A stretch of DNA of 64,000 nucleotides. Origin: an uncultured Sterolibacteriaceae bacterium (GTDB lineage Bacteria; Pseudomonadota; Gammaproteobacteria; Burkholderiales; Rhodocyclaceae). The notes beneath the pieces are model-generated. The model was given only the letters and a program-made list of their open reading frames with translations, was not told the DNA's origin and made no database searches. Numbering within the stretch: position 1 is the first letter of the stretch; each line of letters starts with the position of its first letter. Of this stretch, positions 17,569-29,646 are shown piece after piece. Both the position numbers and the translations under genes were made by a program. Location of the stretch: the NCBI GenBank assembly GCA_937888595.1, contig CALARK010000020.1, positions 124,001 to 188,000 on the forward strand. The letters are read 5' to 3'.

Positions 17569-19468
17569 ATTTGCGTTCCAGCGCAGCGCTGTTGATCGTC
17601 ACCGGGTAGCGCTGACGCAGGGCCGCCAGCCAGCCGACGAGTTCCTCCTGTGAGGTAATCTCGCCGTAATGCTGCCGCAGGGCCTGGCCACGGGCCAAGG
17701 CATCCGGCCCGCCCTTCTCGTCGTAGGGCGTCACCTTGTCGATGCGGTACAGGGCATAGCCACCAGGCACTTTTGCACCGGTATAGGCCGGCAGGCTTCC
17801 GGTCGTGGCGGCAAAGATCGCAACACGGGCCTCGGCCGTCAGTTCCGGCGCATGCATGCGGCTGACGCTGCGGGCCTTGCCCCATGCCAGATCCGTCTTA
17901 TCGGCGGCCTGGAGCTTTTGCAATTGGGCCTGCCCTGCGGCTACCGCCTTGGCGACGGCCGCCTCGCGCACCAGCACCTGACGGATTGCCCCTGCAACGG
18001 TGTCCAGCGGTTCGACCTGAGCGGGCTTGTGCTCGATGACCCGCGCCGAAACCAGCGTGTTGCTGCCAACATCGATCGCCTCGGTATTGCGGCGATGCTG
18101 GATGGCATCCGCGGAGAATATCGCCTGGGCCAGCTTCGGATGGGTAAACGGTGCCACGGCCTGTCCGCCCTTCGACAGCCAGTCGGAGGCAGCCACGACC
18201 AGTCCGTACTTTTCCGCTGCCGGCTTGAGCGTGTCGGCCTGCTCGTAGACGGTATTCGAGAAGCCTTCGGCCGCCTCGGCGAACTGCTTCGCCCCTGCCT
18301 GCTTCCTGAGCTCGGCGGCGATTTCGCCCCGTACCTCGTCGAGGGGCTTGGCCTTTTCGGGACGAATGCCCGTCAGCCTGATCAGGTGGAAGCCGAAATC
18401 CGAGCGGACCACGCCGGAAATTTCACCCTCCTTGAGAGAGAACGCGGCATCCTCGAAAGGCTTGACCATCATCCCGCGCCCGAAATACCCGAGGTCGCCC
18501 CCCTTCTCCGCGGAACCGGGATCCTGCGAGTATTGTTTGGCGAGTTTCGCGAAATCCGCCGGATTTTTCTGTAGTTGCGCCAGCACTTCCTCCGCACGCG
18601 CCTGCGCCACCTTGGCTTCTGCTTCGGGGGCCCCCTTGTCAGCACGGAAAAGGATGTGGCTCGCCTGGCGCTGCTCCGGTTGCTTGTAGCGGGCCGCATT
18701 CGCCTCGTACGCCGCCTTGATGTCCGCGTCACTGATCCTGGCGTTCTCGCTCAGCTTGTCCTGGCTGAGCACCAGATATTCGACACGCACCTGCTCCGGG
18801 GTCTCGAAACGGGCCTTGTTTTCTTCGTAGAAACGCTTCACCGCGGCCTGGTCGGGCTGGCTCTCGGCAGAGAACGCCTCCGCACGCAGGAGATACTCCC
18901 TGATCTCGCGCTCTTCCAACTGAGCCGCCAGCCAGCGGTCCGCCGTCAGGCGTCCGCTGAACGAGCCGTTGGCTGTCGCCATCATCGCCTGCTGCATCAT
19001 CAGATCCTGCCGGACGCGTGATTCGAACATCTCGACGCTCATGCCCTGTGCCGCCACCAGCGCCTCGTAACGCTCGCGCGAGAACTTGCCATCCTCCTGC
19101 AAGGACGGTACCGAGGTGATGAAGCTCACGAGCAGGTCGTCACCGACCCGCAGGCGGGATTCGTTTGCGAAGAGCAGCAGCAGCCGCTGGTTGATCAGCT
19201 CCTGCAGCACGCCGCGACGCAACTCCGGACTGTCGAGCAAGGCCAGCTGTCTCGGATCGCTGCCGATCTGCGGCCGCAGGCGATCCTGCTGTTCGCGCAG
19301 GGCCTGCTGGAAGTCCGAAACCGAAATCGACGACTCGCCCACCTTGGCGACATCATCGGAGCGACCGGAGTTCACGTAGGAATCCACGCCCCACAGCGCG
19401 AACGGCAGGATGATGATCGCCAGGACGACCTGGATGAACTTCTTGTTGTTCCGAACGAGATCGAACAT
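17567..19468 (-). CDS. ppiD: Periplasmic peptidyl-prolyl isomerase / folding chaperone
   Basis: A 633-residue SurA/PpiD-type chaperone anchored in the inner membrane. The start MFDLVRNNKKFIQVVLAIII gives a signal anchor at residues about 12-34; an upstream in-frame ATG lies in the tRNA leader region. An N-terminal SurA-like domain is followed by a parvulin domain around FAKLAKQYSQDPGSAEKGGD through FGFHLIRLTGI. A second, weaker rotamase-like region follows. It helps fold exported proteins. It lies downstream of tRNA-Val and the lon block, an order shared with many proteobacteria. Confidence 0.93.
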   Translation of the reverse strand: MFDLVRNNKKFIQVVLAIIILPFALWGVDSYVNSGRSDDVAKVGESSISVSDFQQALREQQDRLRPQIGSDPRQLALLDSPELRRGVLQELINQRLLLLFANESRLRVGDDLLVSFITSVPSLQEDGKFSRERYEALVAAQGMSVEMFESRVRQDLMMQQAMMATANGSFSGRLTADRWLAAQLEEREIREYLLRAEAFSAESQPDQAAVKRFYEENKARFETPEQVRVEYLVLSQDKLSENARISDADIKAAYEANAARYKQPEQRQASHILFRADKGAPEAEAKVAQARAEEVLAQLQKNPADFAKLAKQYSQDPGSAEKGGDLGYFGRGMMVKPFEDAAFSLKEGEISGVVRSDFGFHLIRLTGIRPEKAKPLDEVRGEIAAELRKQAGAKQFAEAAEGFSNTVYEQADTLKPAAEKYGLVVAASDWLSKGGQAVAPFTHPKLAQAIFSADAIQHRRNTEAIDVGSNTLVSARVIEHKPAQVEPLDTVAGAIRQVLVREAAVAKAVAAGQAQLQKLQAADKTDLAWGKARSVSRMHAPELTAEARVAIFAATTGSLPAYTGAKVPGGYALYRIDKVTPYDEKGGPDALARGQALRQHYGEITSQEELVGWLAALRQRYPVTINSAALERK

Positions 19469-19484
19469 GGCCAGTCTTTCAAAG

Positions 19485-19514
19485 ACGAAAGGCGAACCTT
19501 GGTTCGCCTTTCGT
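19485..19514 (-). terminator. Long inverted repeat between tRNA-Val and ppiD
   Basis: Two perfect 14-base arms (ACGAAAGGCGAACC and its complement) are separated by only two bases. The downstream side on the minus strand reads CCTTTCGTCTTT. It could end tRNA transcription or attenuate read-through into ppiD, whose ATG is 17 bases further on. Confidence 0.6.
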
Positions 19515-19525
19515 GGAAACATTCT

Positions 19526-19601
19526 TGGTGGGCGCTGACGGGTTCGAACCGCCGACATCCTCCTTGTAAGGGAGGCGCTCTACCAACTGAGCTAAGCGCC
19601 C
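19526..19601 (-). tRNA. tRNA-Val (anticodon UAC)
   Basis: A 76-nt cloverleaf on the minus strand starting GGGCGCTTAGCTCAG and ending with an encoded CCA. The anticodon stem CCTCC/GGAGG encloses the loop CTTACAA, giving anticodon TAC. The T arm contains GGTTCGAACC. It reads Val codons GUA and GUG. Confidence 0.97.
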
Positions 19602-19639
19602 TGCATCCCCCGCGGCCAGGCACAGCCGCGAGGCTGCGC

Positions 19640-19648
19640 ATTCTAGCA
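19640..19648 (-). promoter_or_regulatory. Extended -10 promoter (TGCTAGAAT) for tRNA-Val
   Basis: TGCTAGAAT on the minus strand ends about 39 bases before the tRNA 5' end, between the lon stop and the tRNA. The -35 is weak. The same string precedes gyrA. Confidence 0.5.
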
Positions 19649-19659
19649 AAGCAGGCCGC

Positions 19660-22086
<2,427 letters not shown>

Positions 22087-22124
22087 GGACGCGCATCCTC
22101 TCGTTGGTTGGCTTCTGCCATGCC

Positions 22125-22152
22125 ACATTGGGGCGGCAGGGAAGGATTCAAG
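22125..22152 (-). promoter_or_regulatory. Likely sigma-32 (heat-shock) promoter of lon
   Basis: On the minus strand the -35 is CTTGAAT (22152-22146) and the -10 is CCCCAATGT (22133-22125), with a 12-base spacer. Both match the known sigma-32 pattern CTTGAAA and CCCCATnT closely. The geometry is the same as at clpB in this window. Confidence 0.75.
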
Positions 22153-22154
22153 CA

Positions 22155-22178
22155 GCCGTCCCGCGACGGCCGACTTTC
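22155..22178 (-). repeat. 24-bp dispersed repeat, copy 5 (degenerate, clpX-lon gap)
   Basis: Matches 19 of 24 positions; both ends are intact and the centre differs. It starts 17 bases after the clpX stop and ends 2 bases before the lon -35. Confidence 0.55.
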
Positions 22179-22195
22179 CGTGGGAACCCGAAAAC

Positions 22196-23470
22196 TCAGT
22201 TCGAACCCGAAACCTTGGGCTGGTCGGCGTAGATCAGCAGCGGCTGGCTGCCGGTCTCGATCATGGCCTCGTCGATCACCACTTTCGCCACCCCCTGCAT
22301 GCCGGGCAGTTCGTACATGGTGTCGAGCAGGACGTTCTCCATGATCGAGCGCAGGCCACGCGCGCCTGTCTTGCGCTTGATGGCCTTGCGGGCGATGGCC
22401 TGCAGGGCGGCAGGACGCACTTCCAGTTCGACCCCCTCCATCGAGAAGAGTTTCTGGTATTGCTTGATCAGTGCGTTCTTGGGTTCGATGAGGATCTTGA
22501 CCAGCGCCTCCTCGTCGAGTTCCGCGAGATTGGCGACAACCGGCAGGCGGCCGATGAGTTCCGGAATCAGGCCGTACTTGACGAGGTCGTCGGGCTCGAC
22601 CTGGGCGAGCGTTTCGCTGAGGCTCGCGCTCGTCTTGCTTTTTACCTGGGCGCCGAAGCCGATGCCGGCTTTTTCGGAGCGTTCCTGGATGATCTTGTCG
22701 AGGCCGTCGAACGCGCCACCGCAGATGAACAGGATGTTGGCGGTGTCGACCTGGATGAAATCCTGGTTCGGGTGCTTGCGTCCGCCTTGCGGCGGCACGG
22801 CGGCGATGGTGCCCTCGACCAGCTTCAGCAGCGCCTGCTGCACGCCTTCGCCGGAAACGTCGCGGGTGATCGAACGGTTCTCGCTGCGGCGGGAAATCTT
22901 GTCGACCTCGTCGATATAGATGATGCCCTGCTGGGCCTTTTCCGCCTCGTAGTCGCATTTCTGCAGCAGCTTGGCGATGATGTTCTCGACGTCCTCGCCG
23001 ACATAGCCGGCTTCGGTCAGCGTCGTGGCATCGGCGATGACGAAGGGCACGTTGAGCAGGCGGGCCAGCGTCTGGGCCAGCAGCGTCTTGCCCGAACCGG
23101 TCGGGCCGACCAGCAGGATGTTGCTCTTGGAGAGCTCGACATCGTCCTTGCCGCCCTTGCCACCGGACTGGCTGCGCAGGCGCTTGTAGTGGTTGTAGAC
23201 GGCGACGGACAGGATCTTCTTGGCCTGCTCCTGCCCGATGACGTACTGGTCGAGCACGTCGCGAATCTCGACCGGGACCGGCAGGTCGCGCGAGGCTTTC
23301 TCGGGCTCGTCGGTCGCGGTGTCGTCACGGATGATGTCGTTGCACAGATCGATGCACTCGTCGCAAATGAACACCGACGGGCCGGCGATCAGCTTCTTGA
23401 CCTCGTGCTGGCTCTTGCCGCAGAAGGAGCAGTACAACAGTTTTTCGGGGGTGCCCTTCTTGTCCGCCAT
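22196..23470 (-). CDS. clpX: ATP-dependent Clp protease ATP-binding subunit ClpX
   Basis: A 424-residue AAA+ unfoldase that feeds substrates to ClpP. The N-terminal zinc-binding domain is visible as CSFCGKSQHEV plus FICDECIDLC. Walker A is GPTGSGKTLLAQTLA and Walker B is GIIYIDEVDKI. The ClpP-contact loop IGF is present in KAGIGFGAQV. It starts 28 bases after clpP in the tig-clpP-clpX run. Confidence 0.97.
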   Translation of the reverse strand: MADKKGTPEKLLYCSFCGKSQHEVKKLIAGPSVFICDECIDLCNDIIRDDTATDEPEKASRDLPVPVEIRDVLDQYVIGQEQAKKILSVAVYNHYKRLRSQSGGKGGKDDVELSKSNILLVGPTGSGKTLLAQTLARLLNVPFVIADATTLTEAGYVGEDVENIIAKLLQKCDYEAEKAQQGIIYIDEVDKISRRSENRSITRDVSGEGVQQALLKLVEGTIAAVPPQGGRKHPNQDFIQVDTANILFICGGAFDGLDKIIQERSEKAGIGFGAQVKSKTSASLSETLAQVEPDDLVKYGLIPELIGRLPVVANLAELDEEALVKILIEPKNALIKQYQKLFSMEGVELEVRPAALQAIARKAIKRKTGARGLRSIMENVLLDTMYELPGMQGVAKVVIDEAMIETGSQPLLIYADQPKVSGSN

Positions 23471-23498
23471 CGTGGCTGTTCTCCGTTCAGTTTGCCGT

Positions 23499-24142
<644 letters not shown>

Positions 24143-24146
<4 letters not shown>

Positions 24147-25465
24147 GCCGCATTCCCCATCAGCTCGTCAAAAGCGACGGCCAGGTCGCTGACCTGGGCA
24201 TTTGCGAGCACCCAGTCGACGACATTGTTTTCCATCGCCAGCGCTTCGGCCTCGGCCAGGCGCTGCGGCTGGCTGTAGTACCAGCGCACGACTTCCTGCG
24301 GATCCTCGAAGGTCGCTGCAAATTCATCGACAACAGCGCGGACCTGCTCGGGCTTGACGTGGAGATCCTTGGCCCGGACCAGTTCGGCGACGATCAGGCC
24401 CAGCTTGACGCGGCGGGCCGCCTGGTCGGTGAACCAGCTGGCCTCGACCGGCATGTTCTTCATCTGCGGATTGCGCTGCTGCAGGTCGCGCAGGGCATTC
24501 TCGGCCATCTGCTGCGCCTCGGCCTGCACCATGGCGGTGGGTACGGCGATCGGATTCGCCTCGACGAGGATGTTCATCGCCTGCTCCTTGACACGGGCAC
24601 GCAGGCGCTTGGCGACTTCGCGCTCCAGATTCGAGCGCACCTCGACGCGCATCTTGTCGAGATCGCCATCGGCGATGCCCAGCTGGCGGGCGAACTCGGC
24701 ATCGACCGCGGGCAGTTGCGGCATCTCGACCTTCTTGACGGTCACGGTGAATTGCACGGTGGTACCGGCCAGGTCCTTGGCGTGGTAGTCATCCGGGAAC
24801 TTGACGTCGAAAACCTTCTCCTGACCTTCGGTCGTGCCGACGAGCGCCGTCTCGAAATCGGGCAACATCATGCCGCCACCGACGAAGACCGGGTAGTCGG
24901 TCGCCGTGCCGCCCGGGAAGACCTCGCCATCCTTGCGGCCGGTGAAATCGATCACCAGGCGGTCGCCGTTTTCGGCCGGACGGCCGGCGGGCACGTAGTT
25001 GGTGCGCTGCTTGCGCAGGACCTCGATGGTCTGGTCGACCTCGGCATCGGTCACGGTGAGCGTCGGCTTCTGCACGGCGTGGGCAGTGACTTCGGCGATC
25101 TCGAACTCGGGGAATACCTCGAAGACAGCGGTGAATTCCATGACCGTCTCATCGGCCGCCTTCTTCGGCTCCAGATGCGGCTGGCCGGCAACGCGCAGGT
25201 TCTGCTCGCGCACCAGATTGTTGAACGCCTTCTCCACCGCAGCGCCGATGGCCTCGGAACGCGCCTGGGCGCCATGCATCTGGGCGACCATCTTCATCGG
25301 CACCTTGCCCGGACGGAAACCGGCCATCTTGGCGGTCCTGGCGATGCGCTTGAGCTGCTGTTCGACCTCGCGCTCGATCTCGCTCATCGCCACGGCCATG
25401 TCGATGCGGCGCTCCAGCGGGTTGGTGGCGGCGGGCGCGGTCTGGGTGTCCTGGGTCGTTTCCAT
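24143..25465 (-). CDS. tig: Trigger factor
   Basis: A 440-residue ribosome-bound chaperone and prolyl isomerase. The ribosome-binding signature GFRPGKVPMKMV is in the N-terminal domain (residues about 50-62). The FKBP-type isomerase domain lies near residues 160-245 (NGDRLVIDFTGRKDGEVFPGG), and the long helical C-terminal domain follows. The start METTQDTQTAPA has the SD AAGGAC; an in-frame ATG 26 codons upstream lies within tRNA-Leu. The distance of 48 bases from tRNA-Leu without a hairpin suggests read-through. Confidence 0.96.
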
Positions 25466-25513
25466 GAAGAGTCCTTGAAATGAAGCGAAGTGATTAAGTG
25501 ATTGATTGTGCGT

Positions 25514-25598
25514 TGGTGCGAAGGGAGGGACTCGAACCCTCACAGGTTGCCCCGCTGGAACCTAAATCCAGTGCGTCTACCAATTCCGCCACCCTCGC
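25514..25598 (-). tRNA. tRNA-Leu (anticodon UAG)
   Basis: An 85-nt class II tRNA starting GCGAGGGTGGCGGAATTGG with an encoded CCA. The anticodon loop TTTAGGT lies between CTGGA and TCCAG. A long variable arm (GGGGCAACCTGT region) precedes the T arm GGTTCGAGTCC. It decodes CUA and related Leu codons. It heads the tig-clpP-clpX run. Confidence 0.96.
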
Positions 25599-25608
25599 AG
25601 GATGGGCG

Positions 25609-25614
25609 ATTCTA
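25609..25614 (-). promoter_or_regulatory. Candidate -10 (TAGAAT) for tRNA-Leu
   Basis: TAGAAT on the minus strand ends 11 bases before the tRNA 5' end, a spacing that fits a stable RNA promoter. The -35 is not clear. Confidence 0.45.
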
Positions 25615-25627
25615 CCGAATTCGCTCC

Positions 25628-25633
25628 TATACT
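25628..25633 (+). promoter_or_regulatory. Candidate -10 (TATACT) for hpnCDE, implying a leaderless mRNA
   Basis: TATACT lies only 8 bases before the hpnC ATG and no SD is visible between them. If it is the real -10, transcription would start at or next to the A of the ATG. Confidence 0.35.
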
Positions 25634-25641
25634 GACGACCG

Positions 25642-26472
25642 ATGGCTACCGATCACTTCCGCGATCACTACGAGAATTTCCCCGTTGCTTCGCTCTTGCT
25701 GCCCGCGCCCCTGCGCCCGGCGGTGGCGGCCATCTACGCATTCGCCCGTTCCGCCGACGATTTCGCCGACGAGGGCGACCTGCCGGCCGAGGAACGCCTG
25801 CGCCTGTTGAACGAATATCGGGCCGAACTCGACCGCATCGAACGGGACGAACCGAGCGGGCACCCGATCTTCCTGCGCCTGCGGCCGCACATCGAGCGCC
25901 ACCGGCTGCCGCTGACGCTGTTCCGCGACCTGCTCGACGCCTTCGCCCAGGATGTCGTGAAGGACCGCTACGCCGATTTCGGCGAACTCATGGATTACTG
26001 CCAGCGCTCGGCCAACCCGGTCGGCCGGCTCCTGCTGCATCTGTTCGACGCGGCCACGCCGGACAACCTGCAACGTTCGGATGCCATCTGCTCCGCCCTG
26101 CAGCTCATCAACCACTGGCAGGATGTCGGCATCGACATCGGCAAGGGCCCCCGGGGGCGCATCTACCTGCCGCAGGAAGACCTGCGGCGCTTCACTGTCA
26201 CCGAGCGCAACCTGGGACGCCGTCCCGCCACCGCCGACTTTCGCCGCCTGATGGCCTTCGAGGTCGAGCGGGCACGCGCACTGATGCTTTCGGGCGCCTC
26301 GCTCGGCAGCGACCTGCCCGGCCGCATCGGCGTCGAAATCCGCGCCATCGTCGCCGGCGGCCTGCGCATCCTCGACAAGATCGAGGCCGTCGGCTACGAC
26401 GTGCTCAGCCGCCGCCCCGTCCTCGGCCCGTTCGACTGGCCGCGCATCTTCCTGCGGGCCGCCCTCCGATGA
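25642..26472 (+). CDS. hpnC: Squalene synthase HpnC (hydroxysqualene synthase)
   Basis: A 276-residue member of the trans-isoprenyl diphosphate synthase (squalene/phytoene synthase) family. The first acidic motif is RSADDFADEGD and the second is HWQDVGIDIGKG followed by RIYLPQEDLRRF. In the HpnCDE pathway it converts presqualene diphosphate to hydroxysqualene. Residues about 193-200 (RRPATADF) are encoded by a repeat copy in reverse orientation, in the stretch before the conserved MAFEVERAR. The stop overlaps the hpnD start as ATGA. Confidence 0.93.
   Translation: MATDHFRDHYENFPVASLLLPAPLRPAVAAIYAFARSADDFADEGDLPAEERLRLLNEYRAELDRIERDEPSGHPIFLRLRPHIERHRLPLTLFRDLLDAFAQDVVKDRYADFGELMDYCQRSANPVGRLLLHLFDAATPDNLQRSDAICSALQLINHWQDVGIDIGKGPRGRIYLPQEDLRRFTVTERNLGRRPATADFRRLMAFEVERARALMLSGASLGSDLPGRIGVEIRAIVAGGLRILDKIEAVGYDVLSRRPVLGPFDWPRIFLRAALR
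26219..26242 (-). repeat. 24-bp dispersed repeat, copy 6 (inside hpnC)
   Basis: Matches 21 of 24 positions. It is antisense to hpnC and read as RRPATADF, the same reverse frame as copy 9 in selU. Confidence 0.75.
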
Positions 26473-27302
26473 CGCCCGACGACTACTGTGCCGACAAACT
26501 GGAAGCCAGCGGTTCCAGTTTCGCCGCCAGCTTCCGTTTCCTCGACCGGCAGAAACGGCAGGCGCTGAACGCCCTCTACGCCTTCTGCCGCGAAGTCGAT
26601 GACGTCGTCGACGACGCCAGCGACCCCGCCGTCGCCCGCGCCGCGCTGGACGCGTGGCGCAGCGAGATCGCGACGCTGGACGGGGGACAACCGTCCCATC
26701 CGGTCACGCAGGCCCTCGCCACGGCGCGATCCCGCTATTCTCTGCCGGTCGAGCAGCTGACCGAAATCATCGACGGCATGCAGATGGACCTCGACCAGTC
26801 CCGCTATCCGGATTTCGCCCAATTGCAGCTCTACTGCCACCGCGCCGCCGGTGTCGTCGGCCTGCTGGCGGCCGAGATCTTCGGCGCCTCCGACCGGCGC
26901 ACCCTCAAGTACGCCCACGCGCTCGGGCTGGCCTTCCAGCTGACCAACATCATCCGTGACGTCGGCGAAGATGCCCGGCGCGGCCGCATCTACCTGCCGC
27001 AGGACGAACTGGCCCGTTTCGGCGTCGCCGAACAGGACATCCTCGCTGGCCGTCACTCGCCGGCCTTCCGCAACCTGATGGCCTTCCAGGCCGAACGCGC
27101 CCACGAACACTACGACCGTGCCTACGCCAGTCTGCCCGCCGCCGACCGCAAGTCCCAGCGCCCCGGCCTGATCATGGCGGCCATCTACCGGAAACTGCTC
27201 GAGACAATCGAAAGGGATGGCTTTCTCGTCCTCGACCGCCGCACCACCCTGACGCCGCCGTACAAACTCTGGCTGGCGGTGAAGACATGGCTGACGACCT
27301 AG
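26469..27302 (+). CDS. hpnD: Presqualene diphosphate synthase
   Basis: A 277-residue isoprenyl synthase that joins two farnesyl diphosphates. The two metal-binding motifs are YAFCREVDDVVDD and QLTNIIRDVGEDARRGRIYL. The family sequence YCHRAAGVVGLLAAEIFG lies between them. The ATG at 26469 overlaps the hpnC stop, and the end overlaps hpnE by 16 bases. It acts with HpnC and HpnE. Confidence 0.94.
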   Translation: MTPDDYCADKLEASGSSFAASFRFLDRQKRQALNALYAFCREVDDVVDDASDPAVARAALDAWRSEIATLDGGQPSHPVTQALATARSRYSLPVEQLTEIIDGMQMDLDQSRYPDFAQLQLYCHRAAGVVGLLAAEIFGASDRRTLKYAHALGLAFQLTNIIRDVGEDARRGRIYLPQDELARFGVAEQDILAGRHSPAFRNLMAFQAERAHEHYDRAYASLPAADRKSQRPGLIMAAIYRKLLETIERDGFLVLDRRTTLTPPYKLWLAVKTWLTT

Positions 27303-28609
27303 GCGGCCGGGTCGCCGTCATTGGGGCCGGCTATGCCGGGCTCGCCTGCGCGGTGGAACTCGCCGACGCCGGCATCGGCGTCGATGTCTTCGAGGCCTCG
27401 CGCACGCTCGGCGGCCGGGCACGGGCCGTCAGGATCAACGACGGGCCCGAGGGCATCAGCGTCGACAACGGGGCCCACATCCTCGTCGGCGCCTATCGCG
27501 AAACCCTGCGGCTGATGAAAAAAGTCGGTGCCGACGGGACGGCGCTGCGCAGGGAAAACCTTCACCTTGAATTCCCGGGTCACGTGAGGATCGCCGCGCC
27601 GTCGTTGCCCGCTCCGCTCCATCTGGCCTGGGCGCTGCTGTTCGCCCGCGGGCTGTCCGTCGCTGACAAGTTCGCCGCCATCCGCTTCATGCGCGTCCAG
27701 CAGGCCCGGCATTTCCGGATCGAACGCGACATGAGCGCCGCCGACCTGTTCGCCGCCCACCGCCAACCCGAGCGCGTGCGCCGCTTCCTCTGGGAACCGC
27801 TCTGCCTCGCCGCGCTCAACACCCCGGTCGCGATCGCTTCGGCCCGGGTGTTTCTCAACGTGCTGCGCGACAGCCTTGCCGCCGATCGCGAAGCCTCCGA
27901 CCTGCTGCTGCCCGCCACCGATTTCTCCAAGCTATTTCCCGCACCGGCCGCCCGATTCCTGGAAGCGCACGGTGGCCGGGTATTCCGGTCGGCACGCATC
28001 CGCGGACTGGAAAAAACCGGCGCCGGCTGGACGGCGACCGGCGACCAGGCGTACGGACCTTATGCGCACGTCGTGTTGGCGGTCGCCCCCTACCATCTCG
28101 CCCCGCTGCTGTCCTCGCACACGGAGTTCGCTCCGCTGATCGAACACGTCGGGCACCTCGACTGGCAGCCCATCGTCACCTGTTATCTGGCCTATCCGGA
28201 AGCGACGCGCCTGCCCTTCGCCATGGCCGGGGTCATGGGCGGCCATGCCCAGTGGCTATTCGACCGCGGCGCGCTGTGCGGCCAGCATGGCCTGCTCGCC
28301 GCCGTGATCAGTGGCGACGGTCCCTGGCAACAGCTTGGCCACGAAGCGCTCGCCATCGCAATCCATCATGAAATCGAACGCCTGCTGCCCGGCCTGCCCA
28401 CACCGCGGCACAGCCACGTGATCGAGGAAAAGCGGGCGACCTTCGCCTGCACGCCGGCACTGGAGCGTCCCCTCACGCACACGGCGAACCCGACGGTCTG
28501 GCTCGCCGGCGACTACGTGGCCGGTGACTACCCCGCCACGATCGAAGGCGCGGTTCGCAGCGGAATAGCGGCTGCCCGGCAGGTCAGGACGACCCTCAAT
28601 CGATCTTGA
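27287..28609 (+). CDS. hpnE: Squalene-associated FAD-dependent desaturase/reductase
   Basis: A 440-residue flavoprotein that reduces hydroxysqualene to squalene in the HpnCDE route. The FAD-binding motif VAVIGAGYAGLACAVELADAG is at the very N-terminus, followed by EASRTLGGRAR. The C-terminal FAD segment is WLAGDYVAGDYPATIEGAVRSG. Two stretches resemble the 24-bp repeat in the KVGAG frame (residues about 78-86 and 242-250). No hopene cyclase gene follows, so squalene fate is not shown here. The 3' end overlaps the convergent STAS gene by 14 bases. Confidence 0.93.
   Translation: MADDLGGRVAVIGAGYAGLACAVELADAGIGVDVFEASRTLGGRARAVRINDGPEGISVDNGAHILVGAYRETLRLMKKVGADGTALRRENLHLEFPGHVRIAAPSLPAPLHLAWALLFARGLSVADKFAAIRFMRVQQARHFRIERDMSAADLFAAHRQPERVRRFLWEPLCLAALNTPVAIASARVFLNVLRDSLAADREASDLLLPATDFSKLFPAPAARFLEAHGGRVFRSARIRGLEKTGAGWTATGDQAYGPYAHVVLAVAPYHLAPLLSSHTEFAPLIEHVGHLDWQPIVTCYLAYPEATRLPFAMAGVMGGHAQWLFDRGALCGQHGLLAAVISGDGPWQQLGHEALAIAIHHEIERLLPGLPTPRHSHVIEEKRATFACTPALERPLTHTANPTVWLAGDYVAGDYPATIEGAVRSGIAAARQVRTTLNRS
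27520..27543 (+). repeat. 24-bp dispersed repeat, copy 7 (inside hpnE)
   Basis: Matches 22 of 24 positions. It is sense, read as KVGADGTA. Relatives as I remember them also have a VGAD-like sequence here, so part of the match may be native. Confidence 0.55.
28012..28035 (+). repeat. 24-bp dispersed repeat, copy 8 (inside hpnE)
   Basis: Matches 21 of 24 positions. It is sense, read as KTGAGWTA in the same frame as copy 7. Chance or native sequence is not excluded. Confidence 0.45.
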
Positions 28610-28913
28610 ACAGCTTGAGGAAGCCGGCCAGCCTGAAGGCGTTCAACACATCGCCGCGACAGCGGGTAAATGAAATCGACCGGCCGTTCTCATTGAGCTT
28701 TTCGCGCCAATAGAGCATGTTGCCCAGGGACAGGCTGTCGATGTAATCGAGGCGGGCACAATCCACCACGACGTCCTTCGGCACGTGCGTCAACTTGTGC
28801 ATCGCCGATCGAAAGCGCGCGACCGTCACCGAATCGAGCCAGCCGACCAGTTCGACCCGCATCCGGGCGGGTTCCTCGACGACGTTCACTTCGAAATGGC
28901 TGGTGACGGGCAT
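28596..28913 (-). CDS. Small STAS-domain protein
   Basis: A 105-residue protein starting MPVTSHFEVNVVEEPARM. The sequence DVVVDCARLDYIDSLSLGNMLY matches the STAS (anti-anti-sigma) core, where the Ser after the Asp is the usual phosphorylation site (YIDSLSLG). Such proteins take part in partner-switching with a serine kinase or act as stand-alone sensors. No kinase gene is adjacent. It overlaps the 3' end of hpnE convergently and is followed by the ybbA-type ATPase on the other side of a 31-base gap. The partner is unknown. Confidence 0.75.
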   Translation of the reverse strand: MPVTSHFEVNVVEEPARMRVELVGWLDSVTVARFRSAMHKLTHVPKDVVVDCARLDYIDSLSLGNMLYWREKLNENGRSISFTRCRGDVLNAFRLAGFLKLFKID

Positions 28914-28944
28914 GGCTAAGCATCCTCGGGATATGGCCGTGAAA

Positions 28945-29644
<700 letters not shown>

Positions 29645-29646
<2 letters not shown>

